Shown: positions 1-9,756 of the stretch, piece by piece
Position numbering within the stretch: position 1 is the first letter of the stretch
Layout: each line of letters begins with the position of its first letter
From: Cyclobacterium sp. 1_MG-2023
GTDB lineage: Bacteria; Bacteroidota; Bacteroidia; Cytophagales; Cyclobacteriaceae
Reading direction: 5' to 3'
Assembly: GCF_030546805.1 (NCBI RefSeq)
Contig: NZ_JAUOPC010000002.1
Location: forward strand, 434,001 to 498,000
Length of the DNA stretch: 64,000 nt
Made by a program: the position numbers and the translations under genes
The notes under the pieces: generated by a model
Seen by the model: the letters and a program-made list of their open reading frames with translations, nothing else
What the model was told of the DNA's origin: nothing
Database searches by the model: none

Positions 1-20
1 CAATTGAAAAAGTTGTTTAA

Positions 21-2897
21 ATGGAAGGGTTTTTAAAGCGAACTGCAGCTGAATTGCTGCAGAGAGGATTAGATGTTAAAAATATTCAGGTTGTCTTGCC
101 TAACCGTAGAGCAGGTTTATTTTTCACAAAGTACCTCGGACAGTTGGTTTCTCGGCCGACCTATATGCCCAAGGTGATTACTATAGAAGATTTTTTCTAT
201 GATATTATAGGCAAAAGGCCTGCTGATAAATTAAGCCTGATTTATGAATTGTATAAAGTTTTCAAATCCCTTTCCGGTAGTAATGAGGCCTTTGATAGGT
301 TTTACTTTTGGAGTGAGATGATTCTCAAAGACTTTAATGATCTGGATCAATTTTTGGTCAGTCCTGAAAAACTATTTGTCAACTTAAAGGAGCAAAAAAT
401 TCTTGAAAGTGACTGGAGTTTCCTTTCTTCGGACCAAATCGAATTGATTCAGGCCTTTTGGGCTTCATTTGAAAGTAGAGATAGGTTTCACCAAGAGAAA
501 TTCCTGAGATTTTGGGATGTCCTATTCCCCTTGTATCAAGGTTTTAATTCTTCTTTACAAACATTGGGCTTAGCTTATGGGGGGAGTATTTATCGGGAGG
601 TAGTAGAAAATTTGGACAATGTACCTCCCTCGGATATGAAGACTTTCTTTGTAGGATTCAATGCTTTTACAGGAGCAGAAGAAAAACTTATCAAGCATTA
701 TGTTAAAAACTTTGGAGCAGAAATCTATTGGGATATTGACCAGTATTACCTAAATGCGAGCAGCCAAGAAGCAGGTATGTTTTTTAGGGATTATAAAAAA
801 GATAAAATTCTTGGGCCTACTTTTCCTGAAATTACTCCAAATAAAATTGTGGAGAAAGAAAGACAAGTCAAAACCTATGCTGTTCCTTTAAAAATCAATC
901 AGGCCAATATGGTGGGGGCTATATTGGAAGCCATCCCCCAAAAAGGAGAAAATTGGGAAGAGACAGTGGTAATTCTACCTGATGAGCAGCTTCTTTTTCC
1001 TGTTTTAAACCTTTTGCCCGACAACGTGAATAAAGTGAATGTAACCATGGGCTATCCTGTCAAACATACTCCCATTTTTACTTTTTTGGAAGCAGTGGTT
1101 GATTTGCAGAGGTACAGTAAAATTGTGAATGAGGAGTTAATGTTTTACTACAAGCCTGTCAAGGAATTATTGTCTACTGTATATTTATATGACCATGCAC
1201 CGGAATTTTCTCAACATTTAATTGATGAATTTTCCAAAAACAACACCTTGTATGTGTCTTCAAAGGTTTTAAAGGAAGGTGGACCATTGTTTGCCCAAGT
1301 TTTTCAGCCAATGACTACGACTAACTTGATGGACAATATGCTAGGTTTAATCAAGATGTTGGCAGACCCCTTGGAGGAAAACAGTATGGAGCGAACCTAC
1401 CTATTTCAGTGTTTCAAACAAATGAATAGGTTAAAGGTAATTGTGGATAAAGAAATTAAAGAAGAAGTTAACATTGCCTTCTTATTAAGAATTTTTAAAC
1501 AAGTCTTCGGAGAAATCAAACTTCCGTTTAAAGGCGAACCATTGCAAGGTTTGCAGTTGATGGGAGTGCTGGAGTCTAGAAACTTGGATTTTAAAAGAGT
1601 TATCATTTGTAATATGAATGAGGGTAGTTTTCCTCCTTCTAACTCCATGAACTCGATGATTCCGTTTAATTTGCGAAAAGCTTTTGGTATGCCTATCCAA
1701 GAGCAAAATGATGCCATATACGCATACACCTTTTATAGGCTTTTGCATGAAGCACAAGAGGTTCATTTGCTTTATACCACTGCCGGAGAGCAAGGTAAGG
1801 TCAATGAGAAAAGTCGGTACATCCATCAGCTTCAAATAGAGATGAATCAGGATGGCGTTCAGAAGGAAGATACCATCACTCATATTCCTGTGAATTTATC
1901 ACCAACCAGAGCCATTGTAATAGAGAAGGACAAGTCAATTATGGACCACCTTAGAAAATATACTAAGTCTTTAAATGGTGGGTGGGAACCTGTGTCCTTT
2001 TCACCATCCGCCCTAAATGTTTGGCTGGATTGTAGGCTTAAATTTTATCTTAGCTATATTGCCGGTATTGATGTTCCTGAAGAAGTGCAAGAAGAAGTGG
2101 ATCCGGCTATATTTGGTAACCTTGTCCACAAGTCATTGGAAAACTTGTACATGGGATATATTGAAAGGAAAAAGCGTAAGGTATTGCAGGTAAGTGATAT
2201 TGAGGAGTTAAAAGACTTTGTTTATCCGGCTGTAATGAAAGCCATAATGGAACAATATTTCTTGAAAGAAGAAGAAAACCCTCAACTTACAGGTCAGCTC
2301 GTAATTGCCAGAGATGTTTTGCAAAAATATTTACAAGGTGTATTATTGAAAGATAAACTGTCAGCTCCATTTGAAATAATCTCACTTGAGGCAGGTAAAA
2401 AATACCGCGCATTTGTTCCTATTCACACCAATGGGGAGGAGTTAACTGTTGCTTTGGGCGGAATTATTGATCGGGTAGATAGAATTGGTGATACGGTTCG
2501 ATTAATAGACTATAAATCCGGGCAAGATAAAAAGACTTTTAAATCGGTGGAAAGTCTGTTTGACAGGGATAGTTCTGATAGAAATAAGGCTGCTATGCAG
2601 ACCTTCTTTTATGGCTTGCTATATGAGGCCAACTTTCCGGACAATCAATATTTCCTAAAACCTGCCTTGTTTAATTTGCGTGATATATTTAAGGATGATT
2701 TTAACCCTTACCTGCAAGAAAATTATGAGTACAGAAAATACAATGAAGTAAATGATTATGCAGCTTATAGGGAGGCATATGTTTCAAGCTTGAAAAGCAC
2801 ATTGGAGGAGATTTTTGATCAGAGTCAAGTGTTTGATCAAACCACTGACTTAAAAAAATGTGAATACTGTCCTTATGTGGAAATTTGTTCGCGATGA
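21..2897 (+). CDS. AddB/RexB-like PD-(D/E)XK nuclease-helicase subunit
   Basis: This is probably the AddB-type subunit of a recombinational-repair helicase-nuclease, which resects double-strand ends together with a UvrD-like AddA. The 958-aa protein has an N-terminal inactivated helicase-like region beginning with VVLPNRRAGLFF near residue 24. Its C-terminal nuclease domain carries GNLVHKSLENLY, DRVDRIGD and the catalytic IDYKSG (D830, K832). Cys671 plus C947, C950 and C956 match the split four-cysteine iron-sulfur clasp of AddB nucleases. A TAA at 18-20 directly abuts the ATG, so an upstream gene (perhaps addA, ending ..IEKVV) lies off the left edge and is probably cotranscribed. The family is clear; the AddA partner is inferred. 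Confidence 0.85.
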   Translation: MEGFLKRTAAELLQRGLDVKNIQVVLPNRRAGLFFTKYLGQLVSRPTYMPKVITIEDFFYDIIGKRPADKLSLIYELYKVFKSLSGSNEAFDRFYFWSEMILKDFNDLDQFLVSPEKLFVNLKEQKILESDWSFLSSDQIELIQAFWASFESRDRFHQEKFLRFWDVLFPLYQGFNSSLQTLGLAYGGSIYREVVENLDNVPPSDMKTFFVGFNAFTGAEEKLIKHYVKNFGAEIYWDIDQYYLNASSQEAGMFFRDYKKDKILGPTFPEITPNKIVEKERQVKTYAVPLKINQANMVGAILEAIPQKGENWEETVVILPDEQLLFPVLNLLPDNVNKVNVTMGYPVKHTPIFTFLEAVVDLQRYSKIVNEELMFYYKPVKELLSTVYLYDHAPEFSQHLIDEFSKNNTLYVSSKVLKEGGPLFAQVFQPMTTTNLMDNMLGLIKMLADPLEENSMERTYLFQCFKQMNRLKVIVDKEIKEEVNIAFLLRIFKQVFGEIKLPFKGEPLQGLQLMGVLESRNLDFKRVIICNMNEGSFPPSNSMNSMIPFNLRKAFGMPIQEQNDAIYAYTFYRLLHEAQEVHLLYTTAGEQGKVNEKSRYIHQLQIEMNQDGVQKEDTITHIPVNLSPTRAIVIEKDKSIMDHLRKYTKSLNGGWEPVSFSPSALNVWLDCRLKFYLSYIAGIDVPEEVQEEVDPAIFGNLVHKSLENLYMGYIERKKRKVLQVSDIEELKDFVYPAVMKAIMEQYFLKEEENPQLTGQLVIARDVLQKYLQGVLLKDKLSAPFEIISLEAGKKYRAFVPIHTNGEELTVALGGIIDRVDRIGDTVRLIDYKSGQDKKTFKSVESLFDRDSSDRNKAAMQTFFYGLLYEANFPDNQYFLKPALFNLRDIFKDDFNPYLQENYEYRKYNEVNDYAAYREAYVSSLKSTLEEIFDQSQVFDQTTDLKKCEYCPYVEICSR

Positions 2898-3449
2898 TTC
2901 TGGTTTACAAATGCTTTCGTAAAAACTGCCTCTTTTATAATGGTTAATTGTCTTGGGTCTTAAAATAATCAATAGAATAGTTTGATGCCAAGACAAATAA
3001 TTTGGCATTTTGCTTATTTTTGCGAGATAGGGTCTCCTTAGGAAAGGAGCAGAAGCTTATTTGTCCAAAAAGCAATTTTATCAAGAGGTATATCGGATTA
3101 GTGCATTTAATATAAAATTGGATCCTGACTAAGGAAGAGTGAATAAAGGTATTTGAAACTGAATGAAAAGATTAATGTTTTTGAGTTGGAATTGAAGTAT
3201 TGGCAGGGTTTTTTCTTAATTAAAGTTAAGTATTGACATTAATCAGGTAAGTTTTTCTATTATCTACTGCCAATTATAAGCAATCATGGAACATCTTTTT
3301 GGAAAAAAAGGGAACAAGTGCCCCTTAGTATGGGTTTAAGATAGAATAATTTTGAGTTTAGGTCAAAAAATAAAAATTTCTAATCTTTAAACTTGGCTTT
3401 AAGGTGTTTCGTAATTGAAGAACATAAAGGGTAGAAACAAAATTAATAG
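2898..3449. other. 552-base intergenic region
   Basis: I see no convincing gene here. It contains a short inverted repeat (TGCCAA/TTGGCA, 2986-3007) followed by TATTTTTG at 3015-3022, which fits the Bacteroidota TAnnTTTG -7 box. No matching -33 TTTG at the usual spacing was found, so a promoter is only possible. Confidence 0.3.
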
Positions 3450-3821
3450 GTGGAGAAAGTTAAAAATACTATTATAGTTTTTGTTGATGATGACAAAGTC
3501 CAACACATGATCAACAGACGGGTTTTGGAAAAGTTAAATTTGAAGTTGGATGTGTATTTTTTTCAGAATCCATTAGAGGCTTTGAATTGGTTAGTTAAAA
3601 ATACTGTGGATGTTATCATGCTGGACATAAATATGCCTGAAATGGATGGATGGACTTTTTTGGATCAGATGAAAGCCAAAGGCATTAAGGGAGATGTCAA
3701 AATGCTCACTGCATCTTTGGACCCTGACGACCAGGATAAAAGTAAAAATTTTGATCAGATAAGTGGCATTTTGATTAAGCCAATTAAAGAAGAGGATTAT
3801 TTAGAATTTTTGACCGATTGA
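3450..3821 (+). CDS. Single-domain response regulator (CheY-like)
   Basis: This is a stand-alone receiver domain of 123 aa with no output domain. The acidic pocket is D13-D15, the phosphoacceptor is D59 in MLDINMPEMDGW, the conserved Thr is T87 and the Lys is K110 in IKPI. It begins with GTG at 3450; no in-frame ATG would preserve the first beta strand. It probably shuttles phosphate from a hybrid or separate histidine kinase to another protein. No kinase is adjacent, and the next gene (mlaE-like) starts 53 bases downstream but is functionally unrelated. The partner is unknown. Confidence 0.85.
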   Translation: MEKVKNTIIVFVDDDKVQHMINRRVLEKLNLKLDVYFFQNPLEALNWLVKNTVDVIMLDINMPEMDGWTFLDQMKAKGIKGDVKMLTASLDPDDQDKSKNFDQISGILIKPIKEEDYLEFLTD

Positions 3822-3874
3822 ATAGATCGGTTGATTTTAAAAATTAATAAGCATCGAAAAGATACAACAATAGT

Positions 3875-4672
3875 ATGGCTGAAAACTTAAAAGGAAATGA
3901 TAAGGTATTTAGTAGGCGAATAGATAATTTTTTTATTGGGCTGGAAAGAGCCTTTCAGTTTGTTAAGAAATTTTTTATTGAGGTTTGGATACCACCCTAT
4001 GAATTCAAAGAGGTTATTCGACAATGTTATCGCATAGGTTATAATTCTCTCCCATTAATTTCTCTTACAGGTTTTATTGTTGGGATTGTTTTTACCAATC
4101 AGTCCAGGCCTTCACTATCGGAATTTGGGGCTACTTCTTGGTTGCCGTCATTAATTTCTATAGCGGTTGTTAGGGCAATGGGGCCTTTGGTGACAGCCCT
4201 TATAGCTGCAGGAAAAGTAGGTTCTAGTATAGGTGCAGAAATTGGTTCGATGAAAGTTACCGAACAAATTGATGCCATGGAGGTTTCCGCTACGAATCCA
4301 TTCAAATTTTTGGTAGTTACTAGGGTATTGGCTAGTACCTTTATGATTCCAATTTTGGTCTTGTACACAGATTTTGTTGCTTTAATGGGGGCTTTTTTAA
4401 ATGTGAACGTCAATGAAATGGTCAGTATAAGTACATTCTTTGTACAGGTATTTGATTCCATCTCCTTTCTAGACATCAGCTCATCAATGATTAAGTCATT
4501 GGTTTTTGGATTTACCATTGGTATGGTGGGCTGCTATAAGGGCTACAACTCTACCAAGGGGACAGAAGGAGTAGGTAAAGCAGCGAATTCAGCCGTGGTT
4601 ATGGCCATGTTTTTAATATTTATAGAGGAACTGTTGTCCTTGCAGATTACCAATTTCTTTAGGCAGATATAA
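3875..4672 (+). CDS. mlaE: MlaE/YrbE-type ABC permease
   Basis: This 265-aa inner-membrane permease belongs to the MlaE family of phospholipid/lipid transporters that maintain outer-membrane asymmetry. After a cytoplasmic amphipathic N-terminus it shows several hydrophobic segments. It carries the family core TALIAAGKVGSSIGAEIGSM followed by VTEQIDAMEV, the region contacting the ATPase. It is the first gene of a tight three-gene operon: one base separates its TAA from the ATPase ATG. No MlaC or MlaB gene is present, as is usual for Bacteroidota, where only the permease, ATPase and MCE protein are clustered. The family call is firm; the substrate is inferred. Confidence 0.9.
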   Translation: MAENLKGNDKVFSRRIDNFFIGLERAFQFVKKFFIEVWIPPYEFKEVIRQCYRIGYNSLPLISLTGFIVGIVFTNQSRPSLSEFGATSWLPSLISIAVVRAMGPLVTALIAAGKVGSSIGAEIGSMKVTEQIDAMEVSATNPFKFLVVTRVLASTFMIPILVLYTDFVALMGAFLNVNVNEMVSISTFFVQVFDSISFLDISSSMIKSLVFGFTIGMVGCYKGYNSTKGTEGVGKAANSAVVMAMFLIFIEELLSLQITNFFRQI

Positions 4673-4673
4673 T

Positions 4674-5426
4674 ATGAAAGATTCAGTAATTCAAATAAGA
4701 AACCTTTCCAAGTCCTTTGGAGATATGGATGTTCTTAAAAACGTAAATTTGGACCTATACAGTGGGGAGAATTTGGTGGTTTTAGGTAAATCCGGAAGTG
4801 GGAAGTCAGTGTTGATCAAAATCATGGTTGGTTTACTTAAGCAGGACAGTGGATCAGCTATTGTATTAGGTCAGGAAGTGAGTCAATTAAACCAGAAAAA
4901 ACTCAATGAACTAAGGTTAAAAATCGGTTTTTCGTTTCAGGCAAGTGCTTTGTATGATAGCATGACTGTGAGGGAAAATTTGGAATTTCCTTTGGTTAGG
5001 AATGTTAAAAACTTAAGCAAAGCGGATAAAGATAAATTAGTAGAAGAGGTTCTTGATGGGGTTGGGCTTATACAAGCGATAAATCAAATGCCATCGGAAT
5101 TATCAGGTGGTCAGCGAAAAAGAATAGGTATTGCCAGAACACTTATCCTGAAGCCAGATATAATGCTTTATGACGAGCCCACCGCCGGCTTGGATCCAAT
5201 TACTTGTATGGACATTAATAATTTGATCAATCAAGTAAATGAAGAGTACAAGACCACCTCTATCATTATTACCCACGATTTGACCTGTGCCAAAGTTACA
5301 GGTGACAGGATGGCCGTGTTACTAGATGGACATTTTGGCAATACCGGAAAATTTGAAGAGGTATTTGAGCATGCCGCAGATGGCAGAGTAAAATCATTTT
5401 ATGACTATAATTTCATCGAACAATGA
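4674..5426 (+). CDS. mlaF: MlaF-type ABC transporter ATPase
   Basis: This 250-aa ATPase energises the adjacent MlaE permease. It shows Walker A (GKSGSGKS), the signature LSGGQRKRIGIA, Walker B (IMLYDEPTAGLDP) and a switch His in ITHD. Its stop codon overlaps the start of the MCE gene as ATGA at 5423-5426, which indicates translational coupling. Length and motif order are normal for the family. Confidence 0.92.
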   Translation: MKDSVIQIRNLSKSFGDMDVLKNVNLDLYSGENLVVLGKSGSGKSVLIKIMVGLLKQDSGSAIVLGQEVSQLNQKKLNELRLKIGFSFQASALYDSMTVRENLEFPLVRNVKNLSKADKDKLVEEVLDGVGLIQAINQMPSELSGGQRKRIGIARTLILKPDIMLYDEPTAGLDPITCMDINNLINQVNEEYKTTSIIITHDLTCAKVTGDRMAVLLDGHFGNTGKFEEVFEHAADGRVKSFYDYNFIEQ

Positions 5427-6397
5427 AGAATGATAATAAGAGATTGGTTACAGTTGGCATATTTGTGCTAATAGGAATCGCAATATTGGTTGTAGGCATC
5501 CTTACCCTAGGTGCACAACAGAAAGCTTTTGTCAAAAGTATCAGTGTCACATCTGTATTTGACGATGTGGGAGGTTTGCAAACAGGAAATAATGTATGGT
5601 TTTCAGGTGTGAAGATTGGAACCGTAAAAAAGATCAATTTTTATGGGGAATCTCAAGTAGAGATTGAAATGAATATTGAGTCGTCTGCAAAAGAATACAT
5701 TAAAAAGAACTCCAAAGCGACCATTAGCTCTGATGGACTTATTGGTAATAAAATTATTGTAATTTATGGTGGTTCAGGTCAAGGTCCGGCCATTGAAGAT
5801 GGGGACGTTTTAACTGCCGAAATGCCACTGGATACAGATAAAATGATGGAAACATTGCAAGTGAACAATAATAACCTGGTGTCCATTACAGAAGATTTAA
5901 AGATTCTTACACATAAAATTTCAAGTGGTGAGGGAATAGTAGGTGCTGTTCTAACAGACAGTACTTTGGTGAAGACATTTAAAGCCACTATGCAAAACCT
6001 GGAAAGAACTGCCGCCAATAGTAATAGAATGACGGCTGATTTAGCAAAATTTTCGAATGGACTGAATCAAAAGGGTGGATTCGTAGATAAAATGCTAAAT
6101 GATACCACGCTTTTTGCGAGTTTAAAAACTACTGCAGCGCAGTTGGAGACTACTTCTGCCGAAGCGAGCGATGCAGCGCAAAATTTTAGTAGTGTGAGTG
6201 AAAACTTAAGTGATACAGACAATGCCATTGGAATGTTGTTAAATGACAAAGAGTTTGCTGATTATTTGAAAAGCACCATGAGTAGTTTGGATACCGGGGC
6301 TGTAAGAATGAACGAAACCCTCGAAGCCCTTCGATACCACTGGTTTTTTAGGAAATCCTTTAGAAAGCGTGATAAAGCTGATGCAGCATCGGAATAA
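5423..6397 (+). CDS. mlaD: MlaD/MCE domain lipid-binding protein
   Basis: This 324-aa periplasmic protein is anchored by one N-terminal transmembrane segment (about residues 8-29, rich in I, V, L). An MCE domain follows at about residues 36-115 (FDDVGGLQTGNNVWFSGVKI, then ISSDGLIGNKIIVI). The C-terminal half is a long predicted helical/coiled-coil stalk with repeated VxxMLNDxxL-like segments (about 210-285), ending in a basic tail. MCE rings of this kind bridge the inner membrane permease to the outer membrane. It is the last gene of the operon and is followed by a strong terminator. Confidence 0.9.
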   Translation: MKNDNKRLVTVGIFVLIGIAILVVGILTLGAQQKAFVKSISVTSVFDDVGGLQTGNNVWFSGVKIGTVKKINFYGESQVEIEMNIESSAKEYIKKNSKATISSDGLIGNKIIVIYGGSGQGPAIEDGDVLTAEMPLDTDKMMETLQVNNNNLVSITEDLKILTHKISSGEGIVGAVLTDSTLVKTFKATMQNLERTAANSNRMTADLAKFSNGLNQKGGFVDKMLNDTTLFASLKTTAAQLETTSAEASDAAQNFSSVSENLSDTDNAIGMLLNDKEFADYLKSTMSSLDTGAVRMNETLEALRYHWFFRKSFRKRDKADAASE

Positions 6398-6410
6398 ATT
6401 GAATAAAAAA

Positions 6411-6439
6411 AAAGCGGAACTTGTTTCCGCTTTTTTTTA
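6411..6439 (+). terminator. Rho-independent terminator after mlaEFD
   Basis: The hairpin pairs AAAGCGGAA with TTCCGCTTT around a short loop and is followed by a T run. It sits 13 bases after the MCE stop codon. Confidence 0.85.
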
Positions 6440-6535
6440 TGGCCTTATAATTGATAGCAATAGGTTATATTAGTATATTAGGTAATATATTAAACCGAAA
6501 TTAATATCCACTTTATAAATAAACCAGTTTATTTT

Positions 6536-9316
6536 ATGACAAAAGATCCATATAAAATTATTAAGAAGCTTCCATCCGCTCAAGGTGATCTTAGTTACTG
6601 GAGTCTGGAGGAGTTAAAGAAGCAAGGATACCCTATAAATAAACTTCCTTTTTCAATCAGGATTCTTTTAGAGAATACCCTCAGGAATTTCGATGACTTT
6701 GCCATTACCAAGGAAAACATTGAGACCCTTCTCAATTGGAAGCCTGAGCCATCAGAAAAGGATATTCCTTACAAACCCGCAAGAGTGTTGATGCAGGATT
6801 TTACAGGGGTGCCTGCAGTAGTAGACATTGCCTCCCTTCGTGCGGAAGCTGTACGGAAAGGAAAAAATCCCGAGAATATAAACCCATTGATACCGGTAGA
6901 TTTGGTGGTGGACCACTCGGTTCAGGTTGATTATTTTGGTACCAACTACTCCTACAAGAAAAATGTAGATGTGGAGTACAAAAGAAATGGAGAGCGATAT
7001 GAGTTTCTGAAATGGGCTCAAAAATCTTTTAATAACTTTTCAGTAGTGCCTCCGGGGATGGGGATTTGCCATCAAGTAAATTTAGAATACCTCGCTCAAG
7101 GAGTGATATCAAGAGATGGGAATGTATTTCCAGATACTTTGGTAGGGACAGACTCCCACACACCAATGGTCAATGGAATTGGTGTAGTTGGTTGGGGTGT
7201 TGGAGGTATTGAAGCAGAGGCGGCAGTGTTGGGGCAACCTATCAACTTTATTATGCCTGAGGTAGTGGGCTTGAGGCTTACAGGTGAGTTGCCCTTGGGT
7301 ACTACAGCCACGGATATGGTATTGACCATTACCGAGCTCCTTAGAAGGCAGAGTGTGGTAGGTAAATTTGTAGAAGTTTTTGGTCCAGGTTTGGATGGGC
7401 TATCTGTTCCGGATAGGGCTACAATATCCAATATGTCTCCTGAATTTGGCTGTACGGTTACCTATTTTCCTATAGATGATCGGACCTTGGATTATATGAA
7501 AAGGACCAATAGGGATGAAGAGCAAATCAAGCTCGTGGAAAGCTATGCCAAAGCCAATATGCTATGGAGAGAAAATGAGGATGAGATCAATTATTCTACC
7601 GTAGTGGAGTTGGATTTGAGCTCTGTGGAACCAACAGTTTCAGGGCCAAAAAGACCCCAGGATAAAATTCTTTTAAGAGAGTTTAAGGATAAATTTGGGT
7701 CCCTTTTAAAAGAAGTGCATGGCAGGGAATACATTCCAATTGAAAAAAGAGAAGTAGGCAGATGGCTCGGTGAAGGTGGCGGAAATCAGCCTGTAGAGAA
7801 TAGTAATAAAAGTGTAGAAGGAGACTTAGAGATAAAAACAAAGGTTAAGAATGGCTTAAAGTCTGTGGGTGTCAAATTGCATAATGAAGAATTTGCGCTA
7901 TATGACGGTTCCATTGTGATTGCAGCCATTACTTCTTGTACCAATACCTCCAATCCAAGTGTAATGATAGGGGCCGGCTTGATAGCCAGAAAAGCAAGAG
8001 AAAGAGGTTTGGATGTCAAACCTTGGGTAAAAACTTCTTTGGCTCCGGGGTCTAAGGTGGTTACTGATTACCTTCATCATGCAGGGTTACTTGAGGATTT
8101 AGAAGCCTTACGTTTTCATGTGGTAGGGTATGGTTGTACCAGCTGTATAGGGAATTCCGGTCCTTTACCATCTCATATTGCCAAAGCGGTGGAAGAGAAT
8201 GATTTGGTGGTAGCTTCTGTGCTGTCAGGGAACAGGAATTTTGAGGCTAGGGTGCATCCGCAGGTGAAAATGAATTACCTAATGTCTCCCATGCTAGTGG
8301 TTGCCTTCGCATTAGCAGGTAGAGTGGATGTTGATTTAAACAATGAGCCATTAGGCTATGATCCGAATTTGGAGCCAGTTTACCTAAAGGATTTGTGGCC
8401 TAGTAATGAGGAGATTTTTGAAGTTTCCCAAAAAGTGTTGTCTCCCGGGGATTACAAAAAAAGTTATGGGGAGATATTTGAAGGAAATGAACAATGGAGG
8501 CAATTAAAAGCACCTGAAGATAAAGTTTACCAATGGTCTGATCAATCTACCTATATTAAGGAAGCCCCATTTTTTAATGGAATTTCTGAAGAAGTAGATG
8601 AACCGAATGAAATTTTGGAGGCACGTGTAATATTAAAATTGGGAGATTCTATCACAACTGATCATATTTCACCTGCCGGTTCTTTTTCTCCCAAATCGCC
8701 AGCGGGTAAATACTTGCTTGATAAAGGTGTCGAACAATCTATGTTCAATTCCTACGGCTCCAGAAGGGGGAACGATGAAGTTATGGTACGTGGGACTTTT
8801 GCTAATGTTAGGATAAAGAATCATCTGGCCACAAAAGAGGGCGGATATACGACGCATATGCCTTCCGGAGAGGAAATGACGGTTTTTGATGCTTCCCGTA
8901 AATACATTGCTGATAAGGTGCCTTTATTGGTGCTTGCAGGAAAAGAATATGGAAGTGGATCATCCAGAGACTGGGCTGCTAAAGGTACCACTTTATTAGG
9001 GATCAAAGGAGTAATAGCTGAAAGCTACGAAAGAATTCACCGCTCAAACCTAGTGGGGATGGGTGTATTACCCATGCAGTATGCAGAAGGGCAGTCTGCC
9101 GAAACTTTAGGGCTTACGGGAAAAGAAATCATTTCTATTGAAGGAATAAACGAAGGTTTGGCACCATTGAAAGTTTTGAAAGCCAAGGCTAAAAAAGAAG
9201 ATGGAAGCACTGTAAGTTTTGATGTAGTTGCTCGCCTAGACTCGTTGATTGAAATAGAGTATTACAAAAATGGAGGTATTTTACATTATGTGTTAAGGCA
9301 ATTTCTGAAAGCCTAA
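6536..9316 (+). CDS. acnA: Aconitate hydratase (AcnA/IRP type)
   Basis: This 926-aa [4Fe-4S] dehydratase interconverts citrate and isocitrate in the TCA cycle. Iron-sulfur ligands are C468 in ITSCTNTSNP and C534/C537 in GYGCTSCIGN. Other family landmarks are GTDSHTPMVNG (substrate and active-site region) and the swivel domain with GDSITTDHISPAG and GKEYGSGSSRDWAAKG. Length and domain order match monomeric AcnA/IRP1 rather than AcnB. It is a single-gene unit between two terminators. Confidence 0.96.
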   Translation: MTKDPYKIIKKLPSAQGDLSYWSLEELKKQGYPINKLPFSIRILLENTLRNFDDFAITKENIETLLNWKPEPSEKDIPYKPARVLMQDFTGVPAVVDIASLRAEAVRKGKNPENINPLIPVDLVVDHSVQVDYFGTNYSYKKNVDVEYKRNGERYEFLKWAQKSFNNFSVVPPGMGICHQVNLEYLAQGVISRDGNVFPDTLVGTDSHTPMVNGIGVVGWGVGGIEAEAAVLGQPINFIMPEVVGLRLTGELPLGTTATDMVLTITELLRRQSVVGKFVEVFGPGLDGLSVPDRATISNMSPEFGCTVTYFPIDDRTLDYMKRTNRDEEQIKLVESYAKANMLWRENEDEINYSTVVELDLSSVEPTVSGPKRPQDKILLREFKDKFGSLLKEVHGREYIPIEKREVGRWLGEGGGNQPVENSNKSVEGDLEIKTKVKNGLKSVGVKLHNEEFALYDGSIVIAAITSCTNTSNPSVMIGAGLIARKARERGLDVKPWVKTSLAPGSKVVTDYLHHAGLLEDLEALRFHVVGYGCTSCIGNSGPLPSHIAKAVEENDLVVASVLSGNRNFEARVHPQVKMNYLMSPMLVVAFALAGRVDVDLNNEPLGYDPNLEPVYLKDLWPSNEEIFEVSQKVLSPGDYKKSYGEIFEGNEQWRQLKAPEDKVYQWSDQSTYIKEAPFFNGISEEVDEPNEILEARVILKLGDSITTDHISPAGSFSPKSPAGKYLLDKGVEQSMFNSYGSRRGNDEVMVRGTFANVRIKNHLATKEGGYTTHMPSGEEMTVFDASRKYIADKVPLLVLAGKEYGSGSSRDWAAKGTTLLGIKGVIAESYERIHRSNLVGMGVLPMQYAEGQSAETLGLTGKEIISIEGINEGLAPLKVLKAKAKKEDGSTVSFDVVARLDSLIEIEYYKNGGILHYVLRQFLKA

Positions 9317-9350
9317 ACTCTAAGGCTGGAAAAGCAATTATTACAAACTG

Positions 9351-9389
9351 AAAAATAAAAAAGCCTGTTTAAAATAAACAGGCTTTTTT
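9351..9389. terminator. Bidirectional terminator between acnA and the tRNA genes
   Basis: A 10-bp stem (AAGCCTGTTT/AAACAGGCTT) is flanked by an A run on the left and a T run on the right. It can therefore stop acnA on the plus strand and the tRNA transcript on the minus strand. Confidence 0.8.
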
Positions 9390-9465
9390 TGGTGATCCCG
9401 CTGGGGTTCGAACCCAGGACCCTAACATTAAAAGTGTTATGCTCTACCAGCTGAGCTACAGAATC
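9390..9465 (-). tRNA. tRNA-Lys (TTT anticodon)
   Basis: The minus strand folds into a full cloverleaf. The acceptor is GATTCTG/CGGGATC with wobble pairs, the D arm is GCTCAGCTGGTAGAGC, the anticodon stem TAACA/TGTTA encloses CTTTTAA (anticodon TTT), and the T arm is CTGGG-TTCGAAC-CCCAG. The discriminator A is followed by an encoded CCA. It lies 55 bases downstream of tRNA-Arg in the same direction and is probably cotranscribed. Confidence 0.93.
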
Positions 9466-9520
9466 GGAAATAAAATAGAAGTAAACTTTTACTCCTAAAA
9501 CGCTTGAGATTTTAACAATG

Positions 9521-9594
9521 TGATCCTGTCAGGACTCGAACCTGAAACCTACTGCTTAGAAGGCAGTTGCTCTATCCAGTTGAGCTACAGGACC
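9521..9594 (-). tRNA. tRNA-Arg (TCT anticodon)
   Basis: The minus strand gives acceptor GGTCCTG/CAGGATC, D arm GCTCAACTGGATAGAGC, anticodon stem ACTGC/GCAGT around CTTCTAA (anticodon TCT) and T arm TCAGG-TTCGAGT-CCTGA. Unlike the neighbouring tRNA-Lys, the 3' CCA is not fully encoded after the discriminator A, so it would be added after transcription. Confidence 0.92.
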
Positions 9595-9756
9595 TTTTTT
9601 TGTTAAAAAGAAACCGGCTTTTCAGCCCTTTTCTCTGTGCTTTTTCAAAAGCTTGTGCAAATGTAAGGGAGTTTTTTTTAATTGCAAACACTTAACCGGA
9701 AATACTTTTTATTTCTTCAAAATGAATGGTGATCTTTACAAAAAAATAATATTCCT

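Noticed and set aside
1406-1883. Minus-strand open frames inside the AddB-like gene
   Set aside because: They are antisense shadows of a strongly supported coding region with no family motifs of their own.
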